From: ZC4RG35 sp964571765
GTDB taxonomy: Bacteria; Actinomycetota; Acidimicrobiia; Spongiisociales; ZC4RG35
Assembly: GCA_964571765.1 (NCBI GenBank)
Contig: CAZNDH010000001.1
Span: 1-64,000, forward strand
Reading direction: 5' to 3'
DNA: 64,000 nucleotides
The notes beneath the pieces were generated by a model. The model ran no database searches, had not been told where the DNA came from, and saw only the letters and a program-made list of their open reading frames with translations. Below, one piece after another: positions 17,508 to 25,729 of the stretch; the stretch's first letter is position 1; every line of letters starts with the position of its first letter. The position numbers were made by a program, and so were the translations under genes.

Positions 17508-18372
17508 CCGAGCCGGCGAGCAGGCCACTGGTGAAGTAGCGCTGCAAGAGGAGGAACACCGTCACCGGCAGGGCCATCTGGATGAAGGCGGCTGCAGTGA
17601 GGAAGTGCCACTCCCCGCCCAAGGAGTTGACCAGACCGGCCAGGGCAACAGTCATCGGGTGGTTGGGAATGTTGGGGCCGAGAAAGATGAGGGCGACCAG
17701 GAGGTCGTTCCACACCCAGAGGAATTGGAAGATGGCCAGCGAGGCGATCGCGGGCACACTCATCGGCACCGCCAGCCTGAAAAAAGCGGTCATTTCGCTG
17801 GCGCCGTCGATGGATGCCGATTCGAACACGGCGCGGGGTAATCCTCCCATGAAGTTGCGCAACAGGTAGAGGGAGAAGGGCAGCCCGAAGCCGGTGTGGG
17901 CCAGCCACACTGCGACGAAGCTCCCGGCGAGACCGGCCTCCCGGAACAGGATCTGCAAGGGGACGAAGGTCATCTGGAGGGGCACCACCAGCAAGCCGAC
18001 CACCACCACGAACAGGGTGTTCCTCAGGGGGAACCTCATCCAGGCGAAGGCGTAGGCGGCGAAGCAGGCAACGGTGATCGGGATCACCGTTGCCGGGATG
18101 GTGAGGATCAGGCTGTTGATGAAGGCGTCACCCATTCCCTGGCGGGTGAACACGTGCTGATAGTTGTCCACGGTGAAGTCGTAGGGCGGACTGAAAGCGG
18201 TCCACCACCCCTCGAAGCGGATGGCTGTGCCGGGGCGGAAGGAGTTGACCAAGGTCCCGATGGTGGGAACCAGCCACATCACCATGATCACCGCCAGGGT
18301 GACGTGGAGGAGGACGCGGCCGGGACGGCTGAGGCGACGCCTCGGCCTGACGATGTCACTGGCGGCGGTCAA
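17497..18372 (-). CDS. sugar ABC transporter permease (MalG type)
   Basis: A permease of about 291 aa with six predicted membrane segments and the EAA-type loop around FESASIDGASEMTAFFRLAVPMSVPA, read in parts. The start is TTG at 18372, which overlaps the upstream permease stop (TTGA) and follows a GAGGAG site; longer in-frame extension upstream is only the other permease read in the wrong frame. It pairs with the TM2-containing permease and the binding lipoprotein to form a carbohydrate uptake system of the CUT1 type. Confidence 0.92.
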   Translation of the reverse strand: MTAASDIVRPRRRLSRPGRVLLHVTLAVIMVMWLVPTIGTLVNSFRPGTAIRFEGWWTAFSPPYDFTVDNYQHVFTRQGMGDAFINSLILTIPATVIPITVACFAAYAFAWMRFPLRNTLFVVVVGLLVVPLQMTFVPLQILFREAGLAGSFVAVWLAHTGFGLPFSLYLLRNFMGGLPRAVFESASIDGASEMTAFFRLAVPMSVPAIASLAIFQFLWVWNDLLVALIFLGPNIPNHPMTVALAGLVNSLGGEWHFLTAAAFIQMALPVTVFLLLQRYFTSGLLAGSVKG

Positions 18373-19775
18373 CGGATCTCCTCTTGACTGCGGAACTGCT
18401 TGATGTTGTAGGCCATCACCGGGATGATGGCCAGGAGGAGCACCACGGCGACCGCGCTCGCCCGGCCGTACTGGTTGAAGGCGAACTGGTTCCACATCTC
18501 GAGGGCTATGACCTGAGTCTCGAAGTTCCCCGCGGTCATCGCGTAGACGATGTCGAAGGTCTTGAGGGCGAAGATGATCATGGTGGTCGTCACCACGGCC
18601 AGGGTTGGTGCCAGCAGCGGGAGGATTATCCGGCGGAACACCTGCCACTCGTTGGCCCCGTCGACACGCGCCGCCTCCATGAGCTCGGTGTCGATGGACT
18701 TGATCCCCGCGGAGAGGATCACCATGCAGAACCCGACCCAGACCCAGGAGGCCACGACGATCAGAGCGAAGTTGTTGATCGACCTGGTAGCGAGGAAGTT
18801 GACCGGCTCTCCTCCCAGCGCCACCCACAGGGCGTTGAGGGTGCCGGTCTGGGGAGTCCCCGGGATGTTCCACACATACATGAAGCGCCACACCACCGAG
18901 GCGGCGACGAAGCTGATCGCCATCGGGACGAAGATGGTGGTCTTGGCGAACGACTCGTATCGGACCCGATCGACGAGGACGGCGATCAACAGCCCGAAGC
19001 CGACGGTGAGGGCGGTGAAGAAAACCAGCCAGAGAACGTTGTTTCGCAGCGAGATGAGGGTTTCCGGGCTTGAGAAGAACCACCGGTAGTTCTCGATCCC
19101 GATGAAGCCCTCGCCGCTCTGGTCGTGGAGGCTCCTCCTCACCGTCCCCAAGGCGGGATAGACGAGGAACGTGTAGAGGAAGCCGAGCGCCGGAGCCAGC
19201 CACAGCCAGGGCCGCACCCGCCTCTGGGCGGCCACCGGGAAGTGGTCAACCGTCTGTTCGACGATGAACAGGTAGGCCACCAGCACCAGGGGGACCCCGA
19301 CCAGGGTCACCACCACCATCGCCAGCTGCTCGCCGACCCGGGTGTTGCCAAAGAGTGCAGAGAGGGCGCTCCCCAGGCCGGAGATGACCGCGGGGAGCAC
19401 CAGGATCACCGCCAACGCCCCGAGGAGCAGGATCAACGGACCGGGCGCGGGCACCGGGTCGTCCTCGCCACGTGCCCAACGAGGAAGGGCGATGGCGTCG
19501 ACCACGAGTTGGATGCCGACGAGCACCGCGGCCAGCATCCAGATGCTCCCAAAGCTCTCTTCCACTCTGATCCGGAGCGCGAACCAGGCCAGGGCCAGGG
19601 AGGCGAAGACGGCCAGGTACACCAATCCTGCCGTCGTGTGCCCCAAGTACCAGCGATGGGCTCCCACCGGGAAACCGAGCATCGTCAGATAGGCAGTGCG
19701 AATGTCTCGGCGGTCACCCCCCGGCTCGGGGGCCTCCCCGGCCACCTCGGTGATCTCGATGGTGTCTTCTGTCAT
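18369..19775 (-). CDS. sugar ABC transporter permease (MalF type) with N-terminal TM2 domain
   Basis: A 468-aa permease, longer than most MalF-type CUT1 permeases of about 290-320 aa. Residues 26-99 form an extra module with the TM2 pattern: LGFPVGAHRWYLG followed by G and a second hydrophobic segment ending in a Trp and Asp. Two further hydrophobic segments (about 110-170) lie before the conventional permease core, which starts near 190 and includes the EAA loop around ELMEAARVDGANEW. TM2 domains are usually found as stand-alone small membrane proteins, so the fusion is unusual. Operon: binding protein, this gene, MalG-type permease. Confidence 0.9.
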   Translation of the reverse strand: MTEDTIEITEVAGEAPEPGGDRRDIRTAYLTMLGFPVGAHRWYLGHTTAGLVYLAVFASLALAWFALRIRVEESFGSIWMLAAVLVGIQLVVDAIALPRWARGEDDPVPAPGPLILLLGALAVILVLPAVISGLGSALSALFGNTRVGEQLAMVVVTLVGVPLVLVAYLFIVEQTVDHFPVAAQRRVRPWLWLAPALGFLYTFLVYPALGTVRRSLHDQSGEGFIGIENYRWFFSSPETLISLRNNVLWLVFFTALTVGFGLLIAVLVDRVRYESFAKTTIFVPMAISFVAASVVWRFMYVWNIPGTPQTGTLNALWVALGGEPVNFLATRSINNFALIVVASWVWVGFCMVILSAGIKSIDTELMEAARVDGANEWQVFRRIILPLLAPTLAVVTTTMIIFALKTFDIVYAMTAGNFETQVIALEMWNQFAFNQYGRASAVAVVLLLAIIPVMAYNIKQFRSQEEIR

Positions 19776-19828
19776 TGGTCGGTCCGGTGGGTTAGGGCGG
19801 TGGCCGAAGCCACCGCCCCTTGACCCAT

Positions 19829-21193
19829 TTACTCGGAATAGGCGTCCGCCTGGACGGTGTCGAGCCGCTCCAAGATTGCGTCCAACTGGCCAGGGTTCTG
19901 GGTGTAGTCCAGCATCGCCTGCCAGAAGGCGGCGTTCATCGCCTCGGGCATCAGGTCCGAAGCATCAAAACGGAACACCTCGGACGATGCCAGAGCCTCG
20001 GCGCTCTTCTGTGCGATCGGGTCGGGGTACTCCGTCACCAGGGTGTTCCCCGAGATGGCCCCACCCCGGTCAACCCAGATCTGCTGGGCCTCGGGCGTGA
20101 CCAGCCACTGCATCAATGCCCGCGCCTGCGGCGTGTCGTTGAACATGCCGAACAGGTCGCCGGCGCCGGTGAGGGCCCCGGGGTAGGCCGGGTTGATGGT
20201 GGGCATGACGAAGAAGTCAAAGTCGGTGCCCGGCTGTGGACTCTGCGGGTAGGTCGGGAAGAACTCCCCTGCCATGAAACTGGCCTGATGATGGAACAAG
20301 CATCCCGGGGGGTCGGTGAACAACGGCTGTCCCCCGTCGCCGAAGTTGGTCGCCAGGGCGAAGTTTGCTCCTCCGAACGAGTTGGCCACCGCCACCCCGT
20401 AGGCCTCGAAGGCGGCCCGGATCTCCGGGGAAGTCCAGGGGTGCTGACCCTGATACCAGGCGTCGTAGACGTCAGGCCCCGACTGCCGGATCACGAAGTC
20501 TTCGATCCAGTCGGTGCCCGGCCATCCAGAGGCCGCGCCAGACTCCAGAGCGATGCACCAGCCGGCCTGGGCTGAGCCCGGGTCGGCGGCGGCAGCCTCC
20601 ACATCGGCCCAATCGGTCAGATCGCCGCCGGTCCAGTGGTTGGGGTTGTACCAGATGAGGCCCTTCACCGCGCTCTTGATGAAAACCCCAGCGAGCACCC
20701 CGTCGACCGTCCCCAACTCGACGAATGCCGGTGAGGTCTCGGCGACATAGGTGTCGTAGTCCAAGACGTCGCTCAGGTCGACGAGTGCACCCTGTCGAGC
20801 CCATTCGGCCATCTGGCCCGGCCCGGGCAGACCTGCGAGGTCGGGGAGGATGCCCGATTGGACACCGGTGCTGAGGACCGTGTTGATGTCCCGGGTGCCG
20901 GTGTACTGAACCTCGACGCCGGTAGCCTCCGAGAAGGGGGCAACCATCGCCATGAAGGCCTCTTGCTCGCCGCCACCCCAGGTGCCGATCACGGTGACAG
21001 TGCCGCCGATCTCCTCACCGGGCCCGGTCGTGGTGCCGGGAGCGGCGGTGGTGCCGGGGCCGGCCGTGGTCCCAGGTCCGGCGGTGGTGGTGCTCTCGGT
21101 GCCGTCGCCACAGGCGGCCACCACCAGGGCCAACACCGCGACGACCGAGAGCAGCTTTCTGGATCCAGAGGCGGATCGTATGAGTTTGATCAT
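19829..21193 (-). CDS. sugar ABC transporter substrate-binding lipoprotein
   Basis: An extracellular solute-binding protein (family 1, MalE-like) of about 454 aa. The ATG at 21193, with an AAGGAG site upstream, gives a signal peptide ending in the lipobox VVAAC, then repeated TTAGPG-type linker units before the ligand domain (starting near GTVTVIGTWGGGEQEAF). Late conserved blocks include WVDRGGAISGN. It leads the operon with the two permeases. An in-frame extension upstream to 21241 adds an implausible non-signal N-terminus. Ligand is presumed to be an alpha-glucoside from neighbouring enzymes. Confidence 0.92.
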   Translation of the reverse strand: MIKLIRSASGSRKLLSVVAVLALVVAACGDGTESTTTAGPGTTAGPGTTAAPGTTTGPGEEIGGTVTVIGTWGGGEQEAFMAMVAPFSEATGVEVQYTGTRDINTVLSTGVQSGILPDLAGLPGPGQMAEWARQGALVDLSDVLDYDTYVAETSPAFVELGTVDGVLAGVFIKSAVKGLIWYNPNHWTGGDLTDWADVEAAAADPGSAQAGWCIALESGAASGWPGTDWIEDFVIRQSGPDVYDAWYQGQHPWTSPEIRAAFEAYGVAVANSFGGANFALATNFGDGGQPLFTDPPGCLFHHQASFMAGEFFPTYPQSPQPGTDFDFFVMPTINPAYPGALTGAGDLFGMFNDTPQARALMQWLVTPEAQQIWVDRGGAISGNTLVTEYPDPIAQKSAEALASSEVFRFDASDLMPEAMNAAFWQAMLDYTQNPGQLDAILERLDTVQADAYSE

Positions 21194-21288
21194 TCTTTCT
21201 CCTTGCTCAAGACGGCCCGGATGGTGCCTCCAGCCGGACACGTCATGCGTGCAAACCTATCAACTCGATCCCGACGGTGTCGGATGGT

Positions 21289-22506
21289 TCACGGTCCCTG
21301 GTCGAGAGGGAAGCCGGGGAAGCCCGAGGCCTTCCACGAATCGAAGGCTTCCAGGTTGGGGACGTCGGAGCCGCGCGCCTTAGCCATCCCCAGGCGATGA
21401 TTGAGGAGATCGGTGTAACCCTGGACCGGGTCATCACCGTGCCACTCGACGTCGATCTGCTCCACCATTGGCTGGAACGATTCCTTCAGCCACTCGACCG
21501 CCCCAATCCTCCGCTCGGTCTCACTGATCGCGCCTAGTCGGGCGAGAAAGTAATGGATGTCGGAGAGGATGACCCGGGCCTGGTTCTCCGAGGCCACCAG
21601 CCCCGTCAGGTCGCGAAGCCGGTCCGAGTTGAAGCTCCTCCCGGCAACGCTGGTGCGCAGGCGGACCAGGTTCCCTTCCTCGGTGGGCTCGATGACCACG
21701 TCGTCCACACAGAACCCGAGGTCGTTGAGCCTCTCCAGCCGCTCCCTGATCCGGTAACTCTCGTCACGCCCGATCACCAGGTCCTGGTTCAGCTCGTCCC
21801 ACAACCCGCGATACCGCTCGGCGACGTCGTCGCCCAGGGCGAGGTCGGCATGGTCCAGCTCGAACCCGGCCGCCGCCGCCAGGTCGGACATCTCCCCGGC
21901 CAGGTTCTCTCTCATGATGTCGAGGTCCTGGAGACGCTGGCCGTCGCTCAGGGACGGGTAGAGCGCCGAGGTCTCGGCGTCGATCATCACCGCCTCGATG
22001 GCGCCGGCGTCGAACCGGTAGAGCAGGTTGGACAGCGAGCAATCGCCCCAGAAGCATCCGGCCAGGTGGAGCTCCACCATCAGTCCGGCCACCGCGTCGA
22101 GCAGCTGGCTGCGCCGCGGGCCGAGGCCCTCACCGCTCACCAGGTTGCGAAAGGGGAAGGCATGGGGCACGTAGTGGGTTATCACCGCCGCCGACTGCTC
22201 CGAGCCTTCCTCTAGCCATGGTCGGCGCACCAGCGCGGCGGGACGGGCCGACCGGCCGGTCCTCTCCTGGAGGCGGTCGAGCACCCGATGCTCGCTCTCA
22301 GCCAGTCTCCTCGGTAGCTCCTTGATGGCGAACAACCCCTGGGGATAGGCGACGAAGGCCACCGGGTGACGATGGATTCCGGTGGGCATTTCCACCAGGC
22401 GGTGGTGCTCCCAATCGACCAGAGGCCGCTCCCAGGGGAGGTCGAGGAAGTCGGGGACCCCTGGCTGCAACAAGAGGCTGGGGGACCCGATGGTCTCGAT
22501 TGCCAT
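21289..22506 (-). CDS. DUF4032 domain protein, kinase-like
   Basis: A 405-aa protein. The N-terminal half resembles a lipopolysaccharide/protein kinase-like fold: FAIKELPRRLAESEHRVL suggests the Lys/Glu ATP site, and GCFWGDCSLSNLLYRFD with AVMIDAETS resembles the catalytic HxDxxxxN and DxD loops, although His is replaced. The second half (about 230-390) is DUF4032. This arrangement is characteristic of actinobacteria and its role is unknown. It lies 95 bases upstream of the sugar-binding lipoprotein on the same strand, so a shared transcript is possible but not required. Confidence 0.78.
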   Translation of the reverse strand: MAIETIGSPSLLLQPGVPDFLDLPWERPLVDWEHHRLVEMPTGIHRHPVAFVAYPQGLFAIKELPRRLAESEHRVLDRLQERTGRSARPAALVRRPWLEEGSEQSAAVITHYVPHAFPFRNLVSGEGLGPRRSQLLDAVAGLMVELHLAGCFWGDCSLSNLLYRFDAGAIEAVMIDAETSALYPSLSDGQRLQDLDIMRENLAGEMSDLAAAAGFELDHADLALGDDVAERYRGLWDELNQDLVIGRDESYRIRERLERLNDLGFCVDDVVIEPTEEGNLVRLRTSVAGRSFNSDRLRDLTGLVASENQARVILSDIHYFLARLGAISETERRIGAVEWLKESFQPMVEQIDVEWHGDDPVQGYTDLLNHRLGMAKARGSDVPNLEAFDSWKASGFPGFPLDQGP

Positions 22507-22516
22507 GGGCGGAAAT

Positions 22517-23674
22517 CTAGGCCACCGTGGGAGGTGCCTCCAGGGGCGACACTCTCGGGGGAACCCCCGGGTGATCGGTCAGAGGGATCCACACCACCAT
22601 GACCGTCCCCCCGTCGTCGGGGTTGAAAGCCCCCAACGTCCCCCCATGGCCCTCGGCCACACCGAATACGATCGACAGGCCGAGACCCACCACGTCGGAG
22701 ATGTCCTCGCGTAGACCCGGTCCCTGGTCGGCCACGGCGATCCATGCCCACCCGTCGCGGACCCCGCATCCGATGGTGATGGTCGATCCCGGAGGTGCCG
22801 CCTTGCGCGCATTGTCGAGGAGGTTCGACATCGCCCGGTCGAGTGACATCTCGACACCTTCGATGTGGACGCTGGATGTGACCACCGCCAGGTGCAGCCC
22901 GGCAGCGGCAGCGATTGGGCGGTACTCGTCGGCCTTGGCGGTGACCATCGACCCCAGGTCGATGGTCACCGCCCGGGACCGCCCCGTCTGCAGCCGGGCC
23001 GCAGCCAGCAGGTCATCGATCATCTTCGACATCCGCTCCGCGTTGCGCTGGATGATCCTCCCGGCCCGGTTCCACTCCTCGACAGTGGCTTGGGGGTCGT
23101 CGGCGACCAACTCGACGTTGGAGCGGATCACGGTGAGCGGAGTGCGCAGGTCGTGGCTGGTGTCGGCGATAAAGCGCCGCTGGCTGCTGAAGGCCCGATC
23201 GAGCCGGTCGAGCATGCCATCGAAGGTGTCAGCGAGACGCTTCAACTCGTCGTCGGGGCCGGTCAGGGCAATTCTCCCGCTCAGGTCGAAAGCCTGGATC
23301 TCCCGGGCCACACTGGTGATCTCCTCAATCGGTCGTAGCACCCTTCCCGACATCACCCACCCCACCACCAGGGCGAGAAGGAACAGCGCCACCAGCCCGA
23401 GGACTGTGAACCGGGCGACCTCGTCGAGCACCAACTCGCGGAACACCGACTCGATGGCCCGCACCTCGACAGCCTCGAGGACGGGAAGGACCACCACCTC
23501 CCCGTCGGGGAGCACCACGGTCTGCCCGGACAAGGACCCGCCGCTCACCGTCCCTGCCCGCAGTTGGTTCTGGACCGCCAGGTAGACCAAGCCGAGCAGG
23601 GCGCTGCCGAGACCGAAGACCACCGCCGAGTACTGCACCGAAAGCCGGAACCTGATCGATCGCCAGTTGACCAA
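22517..23674 (-). CDS. sensor histidine kinase
   Basis: A 385-aa membrane histidine kinase. Two membrane segments (about 13-35 and 88-108) flank a short extracytoplasmic sensor of about 50 residues, followed by HAMP (about 109-165), HisKA with phosphorylated H174 in DTSHDLRTP, and HATPase_c with N-box LLDNARKAA and G-boxes DQGPGL and GLGLSIV. It follows the response regulator by 9 bases, with a TTG start after a GGAG site. The stimulus is not apparent. A C-terminal Pro-rich tail follows the ATPase domain. Confidence 0.92.
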   Translation of the reverse strand: MVNWRSIRFRLSVQYSAVVFGLGSALLGLVYLAVQNQLRAGTVSGGSLSGQTVVLPDGEVVVLPVLEAVEVRAIESVFRELVLDEVARFTVLGLVALFLLALVVGWVMSGRVLRPIEEITSVAREIQAFDLSGRIALTGPDDELKRLADTFDGMLDRLDRAFSSQRRFIADTSHDLRTPLTVIRSNVELVADDPQATVEEWNRAGRIIQRNAERMSKMIDDLLAAARLQTGRSRAVTIDLGSMVTAKADEYRPIAAAAGLHLAVVTSSVHIEGVEMSLDRAMSNLLDNARKAAPPGSTITIGCGVRDGWAWIAVADQGPGLREDISDVVGLGLSIVFGVAEGHGGTLGAFNPDDGGTVMVVWIPLTDHPGVPPRVSPLEAPPTVA

Positions 23675-23683
23675 GGCTCCGGC

Positions 23684-24358
23684 CTACCCCTCGAGCCGAT
23701 AACCGCGACCGGGGATGGTGGAAATCAACGGCGGCTCACCCAGCTTCTTGCGGAGGTTGCTCAGGGTGACCCGGACCACATTGGTGAGCGGATCCGTCAT
23801 CTCGTCCCAGACGTGCTCCAGGAGGTGCTCCTGGCTCAGGACCTTGCCCGGGTTGGCCATGAAGTAGTGGAGCAGGGAGAACTCCTTGGCGGTGAGTGCG
23901 ATCGGTGACCGATCGCGGGTCACCACGAACCGTGAAGGGTCGAGGGACACCGTGCCCACCTCAAGGACCGGTGACGAGTCGGTGTCCCTCCTCAACAAGG
24001 CCCGCACCCTGGCCGACAACTCGGCCAGTGCGAACGGTTTGACCAGGTAATCGTCGGCGCCCGAGTCGAGACCGGCCACCCGATCCTCGATGTCATCGCG
24101 GGCGGTGAGCATCAGGATCCGGGGTCGGTCACCCTCCAGAGTGGGCTGGTCGCCCGATACGAGGTCGCGGCACAGCTCGAGCCCCGACCCGTCGGGGAGG
24201 TTCCAATCGAGGATGGCGAGGTCGTACCCCGCCGACCTGAGCTTGAGGTTCGCCTCGGTCAGGGTGAGGGCGACGTCGACGGCATGGCCGTCCCGTCTCA
24301 GCCCGCGGGCTATGACATCGGCCAGATCAGGCTCGTCCTCGACTACCAGGAGACGCAC
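23684..24358 (-). CDS. OmpR/PhoB-family response regulator
   Basis: A 224-aa two-domain regulator. The receiver domain (1-115) has acidic pocket E7/D8, phosphoacceptor D51 and the conserved Lys in YLVKPF; the winged-helix DNA-binding domain covers about 125-222, ending in the GRGYRLEG motif. GTG start at 24358. Co-transcribed with the downstream sensor kinase. Its divergent neighbours are two small proteins and a peptidase-like lipoprotein, which are candidates for its regulon, but no operator is evident in the 120-base gap. Confidence 0.94.
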   Translation of the reverse strand: MRLLVVEDEPDLADVIARGLRRDGHAVDVALTLTEANLKLRSAGYDLAILDWNLPDGSGLELCRDLVSGDQPTLEGDRPRILMLTARDDIEDRVAGLDSGADDYLVKPFALAELSARVRALLRRDTDSSPVLEVGTVSLDPSRFVVTRDRSPIALTAKEFSLLHYFMANPGKVLSQEHLLEHVWDEMTDPLTNVVRVTLSNLRKKLGEPPLISTIPGRGYRLEG

Positions 24359-24478
24359 TCTTCCCTGGAGTTAAGTCTCGCCGCCGGGGAAACGGCGGGA
24401 CATCGCGATCCGCGAAATCCGCAGGTAGCACTCAATGTCGAGGCAACCTTCTGCCGATATAGGAGGTCGGAGGGATAG

Positions 24479-24655
24479 ATGGTCGTCACATTCATCACCC
24501 AAGACAACGAAGGGTTCCACACCTACACCGGGCACGTAGTGACCCGGGGGCCGACCACCATCGTGGTAATGCTCACCGAGCCATTCAGCCGGGCGGGAAG
24601 GTCGGTCCAGTTCCCCATCTCCTCGGTGGTCGAGGAGAAGGTCATCTCGGCCTAG
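24479..24655 (+). CDS. small hypothetical protein, 58 aa
   Basis: An ATG at 24479 follows two purine-rich sites (AGGAGG and GGAGGG) and opens a 58-codon frame ending in TAG at 24653-24655. The product starts MVVTFITQDNEGFHTYTG and is soluble-looking, with alternating hydrophobic residues suggesting a small beta-rich fold. Third positions are GC-rich like neighbouring genes. I do not recognise a family. It is divergent from the response regulator. Confidence 0.55.
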   Translation: MVVTFITQDNEGFHTYTGHVVTRGPTTIVVMLTEPFSRAGRSVQFPISSVVEEKVISA

Positions 24656-24697
24656 GTATTGCCGGTCTGCAGCCGGCCCGGGGGATAGCCTGTCGCC

Positions 24698-24964
24698 ATG
24701 TTCCTCGACGCCTCCGTTGTGCAGGCCCTGACCATCGTAGGGGCGGTGGGCGCCGTGGCCGGGTTGATCGGAGGCTTCGTCGCCTCGGCGGACAACCTGA
24801 TCGGGACCATGCTGATGGGGATCATCGGCGCGATCTCGCTGTCGGCCATCGTCCGCATAGCCGGGGGCCCCTCCATATATTCGGCGGGTGATGACTTCTC
24901 GCTGTTGTGGGGGGCAGTCGGCGGGCTCATCCTCGGCTTCGTGGTGGGCAGGAGCAACGTATAG
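24698..24964 (+). CDS. small membrane protein, YeaQ/GlsB-like in style
   Basis: An 88-aa protein with three predicted hydrophobic, glycine-rich segments (about 7-28, 34-52 and 67-85). The spacing and the ending GGLILGFVVGR resemble transglycosylase-associated/GlsB-type small membrane proteins, but the match is loose and the central insertion (GGPSIYSAGDDFSLL) is not typical. No function is assigned. It overlaps the upstream part of the following peptidase-like frame if that gene uses its first ATG. Confidence 0.6.
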   Translation: MFLDASVVQALTIVGAVGAVAGLIGGFVASADNLIGTMLMGIIGAISLSAIVRIAGGPSIYSAGDDFSLLWGAVGGLILGFVVGRSNV

Positions 24965-25697
24965 GAGGCTTCTGGCCCTCGCCCTGGTCGTCGTGTCCTG
25001 CACCGCCGGCGATGCCACCACCTCCACCCTCCCTCGCCACCCGACCACCACCGATTCCACGCCGGTTGCCAGCACCACCACCCTCGACTCCAGCACCCTC
25101 CCCCGTGCCTCCACCACGGTGACCACCCTTCTGCCCGCCTTCTCCTGGTCGATCCGACCGGTCGATGAGACCTTCCTGGCCCATTCGTGGATGCCCGGCT
25201 GTCCCCGGGGCCCCGATGATCTGGTGGTCGTCGAGTTGACCCACTTCGATTTCGAGGGCTCGATGGCCACCGGCGAGATCGTGGTCGCCGGGGAGCATGC
25301 CGACGGGGTGGTCTTGGTATTCGCCGACCTCTTCGCGGCCGGCTATCCGATCGAATCGATGACCCCCATCGGCCACCTCCCTGAAGACGCTGAGGAGGAG
25401 CCCGGGTATTCCAACACCTCCGGCTTTCATTGTCGCCTCGTCGCCGGGACGACCAGATGGTCCGAGCACGCCCTGGGATCGGCGATCGACATCAACCCCC
25501 ATCTCAACCCGTTCGTCCGTGGCGAGGAGGTCTGGCCGGAGGACTCCGAGCCGTATCTCGACCGCACCCTGGACCTACCAGGCTTGATCACCGAGGGTGA
25601 TGTGGTGGTCACTGCATTCGATGCCATCGGTTGGGAGTGGGGGGGCCGTTGGCGAACCCTCAAGGACTACCACCACTTCTCCGCCTCAGGTCGCTGA
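24888..25697 (+). CDS. M15-type peptidase-like lipoprotein
   Basis: Up to 269 aa. A hydrophobic stretch ending in VVVSC (about residues 28-38) is a lipobox, followed by a Thr/Ser/Pro-rich linker (about 40-85). The C-terminal domain matches the D-Ala-D-Ala carboxypeptidase M15C pattern: SEHALGSAIDINPHLNP with zinc-ligand His and Asp, and the late YHHF motif with the second His. It should act on peptidoglycan stem peptides outside the membrane. The start is unsure: ATGs at 24888 and 24891 overlap the preceding gene, while an AGGAGG site at about 24965 has only CTG starts nearby. Confidence 0.82.
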   Translation: MMTSRCCGGQSAGSSSASWWAGATYRRLLALALVVVSCTAGDATTSTLPRHPTTTDSTPVASTTTLDSSTLPRASTTVTTLLPAFSWSIRPVDETFLAHSWMPGCPRGPDDLVVVELTHFDFEGSMATGEIVVAGEHADGVVLVFADLFAAGYPIESMTPIGHLPEDAEEEPGYSNTSGFHCRLVAGTTRWSEHALGSAIDINPHLNPFVRGEEVWPEDSEPYLDRTLDLPGLITEGDVVVTAFDAIGWEWGGRWRTLKDYHHFSASGR

Positions 25698-25727
25698 CTG
25701 TTCCCTTCTCGCTGAGCTGGGGGACAG
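25698..25727. terminator. possible bidirectional terminator hairpin
   Basis: CTGTTCCC (25698-25705) can pair with GGGGACAG (25720-25727) with one G-T wobble and a 14-base loop. It lies exactly between the convergent peptidase-like gene and the CNNM-type gene, with no T-run. The position is the main support. Confidence 0.35.
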
Positions 25728-25729
25728 GG

